A stretch of 64,000 nt of DNA, taken from contig NZ_JABWRY020000001.1 of assembly GCF_014269205.2 (NCBI RefSeq), forward strand, positions 1,364,001-1,428,000, given 5' to 3'. The stretch is from Pseudomonas kermanshahensis. GTDB taxonomy: Bacteria; Pseudomonadota; Gammaproteobacteria; Pseudomonadales; Pseudomonadaceae. Position numbers and translations under genes: made by a program. The notes below the pieces were generated by a model. That model saw only the letters and a program-made list of their open reading frames with translations, was not told the DNA's origin and ran no database searches. Below, in pieces: positions 51,300-59,463 of the stretch; position 1 is the stretch's first letter, and every line of letters begins with the position of its first letter.

Positions 51300-52703
51300 C
51301 TACCGCTCAACCTTCCACCCACCCCCCAACGCCTTGTACAGCGCCACACTCCCTTGCAGCCGTGCCAAGCGCAGCTGCGCCTGCTGATCCTGGGCCAGGT
51401 ACAGGGTGCGCTGGGTTTCAAGCACGCTGAGCAGGGTCTCGGCGCCCGCGCCATAGCGCTGCTGGGCCAGCTCGAAAGCCAGGCGCGCCTCCTGCACTTC
51501 CTCGTCCTGCCACCGGCGTTGGCGCTCCACGCCGTGAATCGCATTGAGCGCTTTCTCGACATCGGCGAAACCGGCCAGGATGCTGCCCCGGTAAGTCTCC
51601 AGCAACTCAGCTTGCTCGGCCTCGGCCAGGTCGCGAGAAGCGCGCAGCCGGCCGTTGTTGAAGATCGGCGCGACCAGCCCGGCGCTGAGGGTATAAAAAG
51701 AGCTGTCGAGCACATGAGCAAAGGTATTGGCGCCACTGCCCAGGTTGGCCCCTAGGGTCAGCTTGGGCAGCATCGCCGCCCTGGCCACCTGTACGTTGGC
51801 GCTGGCCGCTGCCAGCCGCGCTTCGGCGGCGGCAATGTCGGGGCGACGGGCCAGCAGTTCGCTGGGGACGCCGCTGCCAATGGACGGCCACTGCAGCGCA
51901 TCGAACGCTTCACGGCTGGGCGGCAGGGCCTGCACCGGGTCGCCGAGCAGCGTCGCCAAGGTGACCCGGCTGTCTTGCCACTGCTGTTCGAGCAACGGCA
52001 CTTGCCGCTCCTGGGCAGCCACCAGGCTGCGCTGTTGGGCCAGTTCCAGGCGTGTGGCCGAGCCGGTGCGCTGGCGGGCTTCGACCAGGCCCAGCACGTC
52101 ACGTGCATTGCGCAGGTTGAGCCGGGCGATGTTCAGTTGCGCTTCCAGGGCCAGGCCTTGCAGGTAGCTGTCGGCCACGGCGCTGACCAAGGTCAGCTCG
52201 ACCGTCTGCCGGTCGAAGCGGCTGGCATCGAGGCTGCGCAAGGCGCTGGCCCGTGCTGCGCGCAGGCCACCCCAGAAGTCGATCTCGTAGCTGGCGCTGA
52301 GTTTGAGGTCGAACGCGGTGCTGGTGCGTTCGCTGCTGCTGACGTCCAGTTGGTCGTTGCCTTCACCCTTCAACAGCCGCTGGCGGCTGCCATCCAGGCC
52401 CAGGTTCAGTTCGGGCAGCAATGGCGCGCCAGCGATGACGGCCTGGGCCTGGGCCTGGCGCACACGCGCCGTGGCGGCCGCGAGGTCATAAGCGTTGAGC
52501 CGGGCGCGCTCGACCAGGCGGTCCAGCTCGCTGCTGGCAAACGCGCGCCACCACTGTGCTGATGGCAGCTCGGTGGATGACGGCGCGGCCTCGCCTTGCC
52601 AGGCGTGCGGCGCGGCAATCCCGCTGTCAGGCGTGGGCGGCGTGCTGCAGGCGGCAAGGCTCAGGCACAAGGTCAATAGGCTGATACGGCTTGGCAAGGT
52701 CAT
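51300..52703 (-). CDS. opmQ: Outer-membrane efflux lipoprotein OpmQ
   Basis: TolC-family channel (467 aa) of the PvdRT-OpmQ pump, which recycles and exports pyoverdine from the periplasm. The lipobox LAAC (Cys19) marks it as a lipoprotein. Two repeated outer-membrane-factor domains are visible (LVERARLNAYDLAAATARVRQ and ELLARRPDIAAAEARL). It begins 3 bp after pvdT, last of the pvdR-pvdT-opmQ operon. Confidence 0.94.
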   Translation of the reverse strand: MTLPSRISLLTLCLSLAACSTPPTPDSGIAAPHAWQGEAAPSSTELPSAQWWRAFASSELDRLVERARLNAYDLAAATARVRQAQAQAVIAGAPLLPELNLGLDGSRQRLLKGEGNDQLDVSSSERTSTAFDLKLSASYEIDFWGGLRAARASALRSLDASRFDRQTVELTLVSAVADSYLQGLALEAQLNIARLNLRNARDVLGLVEARQRTGSATRLELAQQRSLVAAQERQVPLLEQQWQDSRVTLATLLGDPVQALPPSREAFDALQWPSIGSGVPSELLARRPDIAAAEARLAAASANVQVARAAMLPKLTLGANLGSGANTFAHVLDSSFYTLSAGLVAPIFNNGRLRASRDLAEAEQAELLETYRGSILAGFADVEKALNAIHGVERQRRWQDEEVQEARLAFELAQQRYGAGAETLLSVLETQRTLYLAQDQQAQLRLARLQGSVALYKALGGGWKVER

Positions 52704-52706
52704 GGA

Positions 52707-54671
52707 TTATTCGCTGGTAAGGGCTTTGACCGGGTCGAGTCGGGCGGCTTTGCGGGCCGGCATGAAGCCGAACACGATGCCGGTGACGACAGCGCAGGCG
52801 AACGCGCCGAATATGGCAGGCAGGGCGAAGGCTACGGCAACCTCGGCCAGCATCAGGCCGCCGCCGATGGCCAGGGCCAGGACGATGCCGGCCACGCCGC
52901 CGACCATCGACAGCATCACGGCCTCGCTGAGAAACTGCCGCAGGATGTCGCGCTGGCGCGCGCCCGTGGCCATGCGGATGCCAATCTCACGCGTACGCTC
53001 GCGCACGGTCATGAGCATGATGTTCATCACCCCGATGCCACCCACCAACAACGAAATTGCCGCGATTGCGCCCAGCATCAGCGACAGGCTGTTCTGCGTG
53101 CGTGCCTCGGCCTGGATCAGTGCTGCGTCGTTGGTCAGCTCGAAATCCTGACGGCCCTGGTGACGCTGGCGCAGCAAGTGATCGATGGCCACTTCGGCTT
53201 CGTTGACCCGGGTGGAGTCGTGCGCGGCGACGGCGATGTAGTCTGGGTCGCGCTGGCCGAACAGGCGGATAGCCGCGGCGGAATAGGGCACCGCGATGCG
53301 CCCGTCGCTGTCCTGGTCGCCGGAACTGGCGCCTTTACCGGCGAGAATGCCGACGACCTGGAAAGGCACATTGCCGATCAGGATGTATTGCCCCAGCGGG
53401 TCGCGCCCCGGGTCGAGCATCTTTTCCCGCACCTTCTGGCCGATCACCGCCACAGGCGCGGCACTGGCTTCGTCGGTCTCGGTGTAAAAGGTGCCCTCGA
53501 CCGCCGGCCAGTTGAAGATCTCCGGGAACCAGATGTTGTTGCCGCCGACATAAAACTGCTGGCTGTTGTTACCGTGGCGCACCATCAGTTTGTCGCCGAT
53601 CACCGGCATGACGTGCTTGACCTGGGGCAGCTCGCCGATGGCCGCGACGTCGTCGAGGGTGATGGTGCCGGCCTGTTCACCCAGCGTTGCCGGCTTGCCA
53701 TTGAGGTAGAGCACGTTCGAGCCAAACGCCGCCATTTGCGCCATGACCTGGCGCTTGCTGCCTTCGCCGACGGCCAGCATGACCACCACTGAGGCTACCC
53801 CGATGACGATGCCGAGCAAGGTCAGGGCGGTGCGAAAACGGTTGACCCACATCACTCGCCAAGCGGCCTGCAAGGCTTCGACCAGCTCACCTTTCCAGGC
53901 CCCGCGCAGGGTGGCGCCGCGGCCCAGGCGCTGGCGCAGGTCGTCGGCCTGCAGCCCTTTGCGTGTGGGGGGCGGTGGCTGCTCGGCGGCCGAATCGCTG
54001 ATGATCAGGCCATCGCGGATTTCAATGACCCGCTGCGCCCGCGCCGCCACGTCGCGGTCGTGGGTAATCAGGATGATCACATGGCCCTGGCTGGCCAGTT
54101 CGTCGAGCAGCGCCATGACTTCGGTGCCGCTGTGGCTGTCGAGCGCGCCGGTGGGTTCGTCGGCGAGGATGATGTGGCCACCGTTCATCAGTGCCCGGGC
54201 AATCGATACGCGTTGTTGCTGGCCGCCGGACAACTGGTGCGGGCGGTTGCCCGTGCGGCTGGCCAGGCCCAGGCGGGTGAGCAGGGCGGTGGCGCGCGCG
54301 TGCCGCTCGCTGGCGGCGATACCGGCATAGATGGCCGGCATCTCGACGTTCTCCTGGGCCGAACCCGAGGGGATCAGGTGGTAGCCCTGGAAGACGAAGC
54401 CAAAGGCTTCACGGCGTAACCAGGCCAGTTCGTCGCTGTCCAGCTCGGCCACGTCCTTGCCCGCAAAGTGGTAGCTGCCAGCGGTTGGCCGGTCGAGGCA
54501 GCCGAGGATGTTCATCAGCGTCGATTTGCCGGAGCCGGAGGCGCCGACAATGGCGACGAACTCGCCGGGGTGGATGCTCAGGCTGATGCCTTGGAGGATG
54601 TCGACCTTGGGGGTATCGACGCCGCCGTAGGATTTACGGATGTCGATCAGTTCGATCAGGGGCGTAGTCAT
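52707..54671 (-). CDS. pvdT: MacB-type ABC transporter PvdT
   Basis: ATPase-permease fusion (654 aa) of the MacB family. Walker [10 protein letters not shown] lies at 43-51, then the LSGGQQQR signature and Walker B ([10 protein letters not shown]). The periplasmic domain lies between a helix near 280 and three C-terminal helices. It partners PvdR and OpmQ for pyoverdine secretion. Its ATG directly follows the pvdR stop with no gap. Confidence 0.95.
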   Translation of the reverse strand: MTTPLIELIDIRKSYGGVDTPKVDILQGISLSIHPGEFVAIVGASGSGKSTLMNILGCLDRPTAGSYHFAGKDVAELDSDELAWLRREAFGFVFQGYHLIPSGSAQENVEMPAIYAGIAASERHARATALLTRLGLASRTGNRPHQLSGGQQQRVSIARALMNGGHIILADEPTGALDSHSGTEVMALLDELASQGHVIILITHDRDVAARAQRVIEIRDGLIISDSAAEQPPPPTRKGLQADDLRQRLGRGATLRGAWKGELVEALQAAWRVMWVNRFRTALTLLGIVIGVASVVVMLAVGEGSKRQVMAQMAAFGSNVLYLNGKPATLGEQAGTITLDDVAAIGELPQVKHVMPVIGDKLMVRHGNNSQQFYVGGNNIWFPEIFNWPAVEGTFYTETDEASAAPVAVIGQKVREKMLDPGRDPLGQYILIGNVPFQVVGILAGKGASSGDQDSDGRIAVPYSAAAIRLFGQRDPDYIAVAAHDSTRVNEAEVAIDHLLRQRHQGRQDFELTNDAALIQAEARTQNSLSLMLGAIAAISLLVGGIGVMNIMLMTVRERTREIGIRMATGARQRDILRQFLSEAVMLSMVGGVAGIVLALAIGGGLMLAEVAVAFALPAIFGAFACAVVTGIVFGFMPARKAARLDPVKALTSE

Positions 54672-55844
54672 TCAACCTCCGCTGATGCTGGGGGCGCCGA
54701 TCACCAGGCGCTCGCCTTCGCTGAGGCCGTCAAGTACCTGCACCCGCAGCCGGTCGCTCAGGCCGGTCTGGACCTGGCGCTGTTCCACTTTGCCTTTGCT
54801 GTTGAGTACCCGGGCGAGGCGCAAGCCATTGTTGTCGTCCAGTGCGGCAAGCGGCACGGTCAGCACTTGGCTGGCCTGGCCGGCGACAAAGAACACCTGC
54901 GTGGTCATCTCGGCCATCAGGGCGCCATCCGGGTTGTCGACATCCAGCAGCACGGTGTACTGCACCACCTGGCTGCCGGTGGTGCCATTGGTGGCGCTGG
55001 TCGGGCTGCCGCCGCCCTGGCTGCTCTGGTCCAGCGGTTTGGGCGGGATCGGTAGAATCTGCCGGACCGTGCTGGTCCAGCGGCGCTTGCCGCCGGCCAA
55101 GGTGGTGAAGTAAGCGGTCATGCCGGGCTTGACCTTGCCGATGTCGGCTTCCGACACCTGGGCCCAGACGGTCATTGGTGAAAGCCTGGCGATGCGCAGG
55201 ATCAGAGGGGTCTGCTGTTGGGCATTGAGGGTCTGGCCTTCTCGGGCATCGACCGCTACCACGGTGCCGTCCATGGGTGCATAAATGCGCGTGTAGCCCA
55301 GTTCCGCCTCGTCGCTGCGCAGGTTGGCCTGGGCCTGACGAATCTGCGCCTGGAACATGTCGATGCGGGCCTGAGTCACCTTGAGCTGGGCAGCGGCCGT
55401 CTGCACGTCTTCGTCACGGGTCGCACCGGCGGCCGCCAGGTCACGCTGGCGCTTGAGCTGCTGCTGGGCCAGTTGAAACTGTGCACGTTGCTCGGCCAGT
55501 TGTGCCTTGAGGTTGTCGATCGAGTAACGCCCGGCATCGAGCCTGGCTTGCTGGGTGGACGGGTCGATCTCGACCAGCAGTTGGCCTTTGCGTACCTGGT
55601 CACCGGCTTCAACGTGCAGCGTGTGGATCTGCCCGGAAGCCTGGGCGCCCACGTCGACGTAGCGCCGCGGCTGCAGGGTGCCCAGGGCAGTCACGCTGCT
55701 TTCGATATCGGCACGGGTGACGGCGACTGTGCTGATCGGCTGCGCGCCGAAGGGCAGGGTCTTCCAGGCCAGCAAACTGCCCAGGCTCAGCAGGGCCAAG
55801 CCACTGAGCAGTAGCCGACGGCGGGTGTGGGGTAAACGTCGCAT
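54672..55844 (-). CDS. pvdR: Membrane-fusion protein PvdR
   Basis: Periplasmic adaptor (390 aa) of the MacA class, linking PvdT to OpmQ. An N-terminal anchor helix (about 8-30) is followed by lipoyl half-motifs (DVGAQASGQIHTLHVEAGDQV) and a coiled-coil hairpin (about 100-175, rich in QLAEQRAQFQLAQQQ). The start at 55844 has GGAAG upstream. An 18-codon upstream extension lacks a good ribosome site. An IS box precedes the operon. Confidence 0.94.
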   Translation of the reverse strand: MRRLPHTRRRLLLSGLALLSLGSLLAWKTLPFGAQPISTVAVTRADIESSVTALGTLQPRRYVDVGAQASGQIHTLHVEAGDQVRKGQLLVEIDPSTQQARLDAGRYSIDNLKAQLAEQRAQFQLAQQQLKRQRDLAAAGATRDEDVQTAAAQLKVTQARIDMFQAQIRQAQANLRSDEAELGYTRIYAPMDGTVVAVDAREGQTLNAQQQTPLILRIARLSPMTVWAQVSEADIGKVKPGMTAYFTTLAGGKRRWTSTVRQILPIPPKPLDQSSQGGGSPTSATNGTTGSQVVQYTVLLDVDNPDGALMAEMTTQVFFVAGQASQVLTVPLAALDDNNGLRLARVLNSKGKVEQRQVQTGLSDRLRVQVLDGLSEGERLVIGAPSISGG

Positions 55845-55913
55845 GCAGACTTCCAGCCAGGAGTGAAGGCCACGCGCAGCGCAAGAAGCGGCGCGCACTG
55901 AGGTCCCAGATAG

Positions 55914-55937
55914 ACGAAGGCTAGCGGGCGGGATTTA
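55914..55937 (-). promoter_or_regulatory. PvdS-type IS box upstream of pvdR-pvdT-opmQ
   Basis: On the minus strand TAAAT (55933-55937), 16 bases, CGT (55914-55916), in context GCTAAATCCC. About 70 bp before the pvdR ATG. Confidence 0.9.
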
Positions 55938-55967
55938 GCGTACAGGGGAGGAGGATGTCGTGTTGCT

Positions 55968-55986
55968 GAGAATAATTATAATTTGT
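55968..55986 (+). promoter_or_regulatory. Candidate Fur box before the FecI-like sigma gene
   Basis: GAGAATAATTATAATTTGT resembles the GAGAAT-ATTAT-ATTT style of Pseudomonas Fur boxes (about 12 of 19 to the classical consensus). It lies about 46 bp upstream of the ATG, in a very AT-rich stretch unlike its surroundings. Confidence 0.58.
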
Positions 55987-56031
55987 AAGATCGCACGTTG
56001 ACATCACTTCGGTCCTGCACAGCTTTGTGAA

Positions 56032-56550
56032 ATGGCTTTCAGAAAAAGCAGCAGGGCCCTCTCAGGTAACGTCGTGGAACATTACTATCGCGAACTGGTG
56101 GGCTTCCTTTCCGCGCGCCTGGGCAGTCGTCAGGCGGCCGAAGATGTTGCGCACGATGCTTATCTGCGGGTGCTGGAGCGCACCGATGCGGAACGGATCG
56201 AGCACCCGCGTGCCTTTCTGTACCGTACCGCGCTCAACTTGGTGGTCGACCGCCACCGGCGGCATCAGGTTCGCCAGGCCGAGCCACTGGAGGTGCTCGA
56301 CAGCGACGAGCGCTGGCACAGCCCGGCACCCACCCATGACATGCAGCTCGATCAGCGCCTGGCGCTGATGCAGCGCGCCCTGGATGAACTGGGCAAGGTC
56401 TGCCGCGACTGCTTCCTGTTGCGCAAGCTCGATGGCCTGTCACATCAGCAGATTGCCGAGCACCTGGGGGTGTCTCGCAGCGTGGTGGAAAAGCACATCG
56501 TCAATGCCATGAAGCACTGCCGGGTGCGCATGCGTGAGTGGGAATCCTGA
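56032..56550 (+). CDS. FecI-like ECF sigma factor without adjacent anti-sigma or receptor
   Basis: Extracytoplasmic-function sigma factor (172 aa). Region 2 is AAEDVAHDAYLRVLE (about 35-50) with FLYRTALNLVVDRHRR, and region 4 is LSHQQIAEHLGVSRSVVEKHI (136-156). These are typical of the iron-responsive FecI class. Normally a FecR-type anti-sigma factor and a TonB receptor gene follow, and neither is here. A candidate Fur box precedes it. FpvI is a possible identity but cannot be proven from this window. The ribosome site is weak, so a GTG at VEHYY might be the start instead. Confidence 0.87.
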   Translation: MAFRKSSRALSGNVVEHYYRELVGFLSARLGSRQAAEDVAHDAYLRVLERTDAERIEHPRAFLYRTALNLVVDRHRRHQVRQAEPLEVLDSDERWHSPAPTHDMQLDQRLALMQRALDELGKVCRDCFLLRKLDGLSHQQIAEHLGVSRSVVEKHIVNAMKHCRVRMREWES

Positions 56551-56718
56551 AAGTCTGGTGAAAGACGAATGAAAATTCCGTCAAGCATCGACTTGATTTC
56601 TGCGGGTTTCCCGACAACTATCTAGGTAGACCCCAGCCAGGCAAAGTTTGGCGATTGCCGTTACTGGCGCAGTATGGTCAGGGAGTGTCCCTTATTACCT
56701 AACTGCCCAGGTCCGAAA

Positions 56719-57198
56719 ATGGCAAACAAGACCCTGCGCATCCTCATCGCCGACGAGCACCCCAGCCAGCGCTTGCAGCTGGAAAAGTTGCTCAATGGCC
56801 TGGGCTATTACCGGATTGCGCCCGTGGACAGCTTCGAGGAGCTGCAACGCCTGGTGCAATCTGCCTTGCAGCCTTTTCATCTGTTGCTTGGCAACATCGA
56901 ACTGGCCAGCCACGTCGGCGTCGACCTGGCGCGTTTCTGCCGGGTGAGCACGCAAATCCAGCACGCCCTGCTTTATCACTCCCAGCAGTTGCAAGTGCCT
57001 TCGGTGCCGCAAACCGAGCGCCAATCCGTGAGCGTGAGCCTGCCGCAAGCGCCCGATAACGAGGCACTGGAATCGTTCATGGCGATCATTGATGCGCCGC
57101 TTTTGGTCGGCAAGCTGCCCCTGCCAGCTGCCGTGCCCGCCAGCGCGCTGCACCCGCGCCCGCGGGTGAACTTCGCACACACGGTCTTCAGCCGCTAG
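56719..57198 (+). CDS. Degenerate receiver-domain protein
   Basis: Protein of 159 aa. The N-terminal 75 residues follow the receiver fold (LRILIADEHPSQRLQLEKLL, with acidic D10/E11-type pair). Where a phospho-acceptor Asp is expected the sequence reads LLLGNIELASHVG, with no Asp. The C-terminal half is low-complexity, with no DNA-binding domain seen. It could be a pseudo-receiver with a protein-interaction role. An in-frame ATG 15 codons upstream is less likely as a start. Confidence 0.7.
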   Translation: MANKTLRILIADEHPSQRLQLEKLLNGLGYYRIAPVDSFEELQRLVQSALQPFHLLLGNIELASHVGVDLARFCRVSTQIQHALLYHSQQLQVPSVPQTERQSVSVSLPQAPDNEALESFMAIIDAPLLVGKLPLPAAVPASALHPRPRVNFAHTVFSR

Positions 57199-57270
57199 CG
57201 CCGATGTGGGCGGGGCAAGGGGGCAGCTATTTGCTATCCTCTTGCCCTTTGCCGATCTGCGGACTCTGCC

Positions 57271-58596
57271 ATGACTGCCATCGATACCGCTCGCCCGCCA
57301 CGGTTCAGCCGTGGCGACCACCGGACCTTGGGCCTGGCGGCACTGGGTGGCGCGCTGGAAATCTACGATTTCATCATCTTCGTGTTCTTCGCCCTGACCC
57401 TCAGCAAGCTGTTTTTCCCGCCAGAAATGCCTGAATGGCTGCGCCTGCTGCAAAGCTTCGGGATCTTCGTCACCGGTTACCTGGCGCGGCCACTGGGCGG
57501 CATCCTGATGGCGCATTTCGCCGATCATCTGGGGCGCAAGCGGGTGTTCAGCCTGAGCATCCTGATGATGGCCCTGCCGTGCCTGCTGATCGGTGTGATG
57601 CCGACGTACGCCGATATCGGCTACGCCGCGCCGTTGATTCTGCTGGCGCTGCGCATTCTGCAGGGGGCGGCTGTCGGCGGCGAAGTGCCCAGTGCCTGGA
57701 CGTTCGTTGCCGAGCATGCGCCACCTGGGCGACGGGGCTATGCCCTGGGCTTCTTGCAGGCTGGGCTTACCTTCGGTTACTTGCTGGGCGCACTGACGGC
57801 CACGCTGCTGGCGCAGGTGTTCACCCCCGAAGAAATTCTCGACCATGCCTGGCGCTACCCCTTCCTGCTGGGTGGGGTGTTTGGCGTGATAGGCGTGTGG
57901 CTGCGCCGGTGGCTAAGTGAAACGCCCGTGTTCCTGGCCTTGCGCGAGCGCCAGGAGCAGCCGGTGGCGTTTCCGCTGCGGCGCGTGCTGGGCGAGCATC
58001 GCCGGGCGCTGATCCCCGCGGCGCTGCTGACCTGTGTGCTGACGTCGGCGGTGGTGGTGCTGGTGGTGATCACGCCGACGGTGATGCAACAGCGTTTTGG
58101 CATGACTGCCGGGCACACCTTTGCCCTCAGCAGTGCGGGTATTGTCTTCCTTAATATCGGTTGTGTGCTGGCCGGCCTGCTGGTCGATCGCCTGGGCGCC
58201 TGGCGAGCGCTGATGATCTACAGCCTGCTGCTGCCGCTGGGCATCGGTGTGTTGTATGCAAGCCTGGTGGGCCAGTGGGGCGCAACCTGGCTGGCTTATG
58301 CCGTGGCAGGGCTGTGCTGTGGCGTGGTGGGCGTGGTGCCGTCGGTGATGGTCGGGCTGTTCCCTGCGCAGATCCGGGTGTCGGGCATTTCCTTCACCTA
58401 TAACGTCGCCTATGCCCTGTGGGCCAGCACCACGCCGCTGGCGCTGATCGCCTTGATGCCGTGGAGCCCATGGGTGTGTGTCGGGTTTTGTCTGATCATG
58501 GGCATGGTGGGGCTGCTCACTGCCCTGTACTTCGGGCGTCGCGAGCCCTTGGCGTTTGCGGCGGAGCCCATGCCAATCATGTGCGGTGACAAATGA
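57271..58596 (+). CDS. MFS transporter of the metabolite:H+ symporter (MHS) family
   Basis: Twelve-helix major facilitator (441 aa). Motifs are ALGGALEIYDFIIF in helix 1, HFADHLGRKRVF after helix 2 and GAAVGGEVPSAWTFVAEHAP, all characteristic of the MHS family (citrate, shikimate, proline/betaine carriers). The substrate cannot be told from sequence. It stands alone, with no adjacent catabolic genes. Confidence 0.88.
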   Translation: MTAIDTARPPRFSRGDHRTLGLAALGGALEIYDFIIFVFFALTLSKLFFPPEMPEWLRLLQSFGIFVTGYLARPLGGILMAHFADHLGRKRVFSLSILMMALPCLLIGVMPTYADIGYAAPLILLALRILQGAAVGGEVPSAWTFVAEHAPPGRRGYALGFLQAGLTFGYLLGALTATLLAQVFTPEEILDHAWRYPFLLGGVFGVIGVWLRRWLSETPVFLALRERQEQPVAFPLRRVLGEHRRALIPAALLTCVLTSAVVVLVVITPTVMQQRFGMTAGHTFALSSAGIVFLNIGCVLAGLLVDRLGAWRALMIYSLLLPLGIGVLYASLVGQWGATWLAYAVAGLCCGVVGVVPSVMVGLFPAQIRVSGISFTYNVAYALWASTTPLALIALMPWSPWVCVGFCLIMGMVGLLTALYFGRREPLAFAAEPMPIMCGDK

Positions 58597-58667
58597 GCCA
58601 CTAGCGGCTGGCAAGTGGTGAGGCAGACTTCCGGGTGGGGGCTATTGGAATAACCTATTAGCCAAAT

Positions 58668-58684
58668 TTAACCTGGAAGGTTAA
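58668..58684. promoter_or_regulatory. MqsA-type palindrome upstream of mqsR
   Basis: TTAACCTGGAAGGTTAA is a perfect 7-3-7 palindrome and contains AACCT-N3-AGGTT, the E. coli MqsA operator form. A partial second copy (AACCT at 58652-58656) lies 18 bp upstream. It overlaps the ribosome site of mqsR, so binding would shut off the operon. Confidence 0.85.
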
Positions 58685-58690
58685 TTTCTC

Positions 58691-58987
58691 ATGGAAAAGA
58701 GAACGCCTCACTGTCCGCTGCAGCGGATAAGGGCATTGGTCAGTGCTGGACGTATCAGCCCGACTACCGCCTCGTTGCGAGACGCCCAGGCACTGGGGAT
58801 GGAATACCCGGATATGCTCGATGTCATCAATGGCTTGGAGCGCAGAGACTTTTACAAAAGCATAACCAGCTACGTTGATCATCGCGTTTGGCAGGATGTT
58901 TATCGTCCGCTTACGGTCAAGGGGTACGTGTACCTCAAACTGTCTGTGGTGGACGACGTTCTCATCGTGTCTTTCAAGGAGATGTAA
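58691..58987 (+). CDS. mqsR: MqsR mRNA interferase toxin
   Basis: RelE-fold ribonuclease toxin (98 aa, same length as in E. coli), cutting mRNA at GCU/GCA-like sites. It keeps K56, Q68, Y81 and K96, equivalent to active-site residues of the E. coli protein. It starts MEKRTPH exactly as in E. coli. Its sequence is less GC-rich than nearby genes, consistent with acquisition by transfer. Toxin-first order with mqsA 2 bp behind is usual for this family. Confidence 0.96.
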   Translation: MEKRTPHCPLQRIRALVSAGRISPTTASLRDAQALGMEYPDMLDVINGLERRDFYKSITSYVDHRVWQDVYRPLTVKGYVYLKLSVVDDVLIVSFKEM

Positions 58988-58989
58988 CC

Positions 58990-59391
58990 ATGAGATGTCC
59001 AATCTGCGGCGGTGCGGAGCTTGCGCCCGACACTCAGGACATGCCCTATCGATACAAGGGTGAAGCGACCCTTATTCCGAATGTCAGTGGCGACTACTGT
59101 GCTGCCTGTGGTGAGGCAGTGCTGAGCCATGATGAAGCTTTGCGCATCAGTGACCTGATGTCGGCGTTCAATCGCCAGGTCAACGCTGCGGCGGTCGACC
59201 CGGGCTTCATCGTCTCAGTGCGCAAGAAATTCGATCTCGACCAGCGTGAAGCAGGGGAGATCTTCGGGGGTGGCGTCAATGCGTTCTCCCGTTACGAAAA
59301 CGGTAAAACCAGGCCACCCGTGGCGTTGGTCAAACTGTTCAAACTGCTGGATCGCCACCCGGAACTGTTCGAAGAAGTACGCACTGCCTGA
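58990..59391 (+). CDS. mqsA: MqsA antitoxin and autorepressor
   Basis: Two-domain antitoxin (133 aa). The N-terminal zinc domain has C3, C6, C37 and C40. The C-terminal Xre-type helix-turn-helix has N97 and R101 (GGGVNAFSRYENG) that read the palindrome in E. coli. AAGGAG within the end of mqsR serves as ribosome site. An ORF continuing upstream from 58888 overlaps mqsR out of frame and is rejected. Confidence 0.96.
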   Translation: MRCPICGGAELAPDTQDMPYRYKGEATLIPNVSGDYCAACGEAVLSHDEALRISDLMSAFNRQVNAAAVDPGFIVSVRKKFDLDQREAGEIFGGGVNAFSRYENGKTRPPVALVKLFKLLDRHPELFEEVRTA

Positions 59392-59405
59392 TGCAGGTAG
59401 GCAGC

Positions 59406-59441
59406 AAAAAGCCCCCGGCTCTGACGAGGCGGGGGCTTTTT
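59406..59441. terminator. Bidirectional terminator between mqsA and ETF-QO
   Basis: AAAAAGCCCCCG (59406-59417) pairs with CGGGGGCTTTTT (59430-59441). The A/T flanks give U tracts for both strands, suiting the convergent genes. Confidence 0.93.
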
Positions 59442-59463
59442 AGTGCCGCAAGGGCAGGGGGCC

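Noticed and set aside
56620..56640. Near-palindrome CTATCTAGGTAG before the receiver-like gene as an operator
   Set aside because: The symmetry is imperfect, no matching regulator is nearby and I do not recognise the motif.
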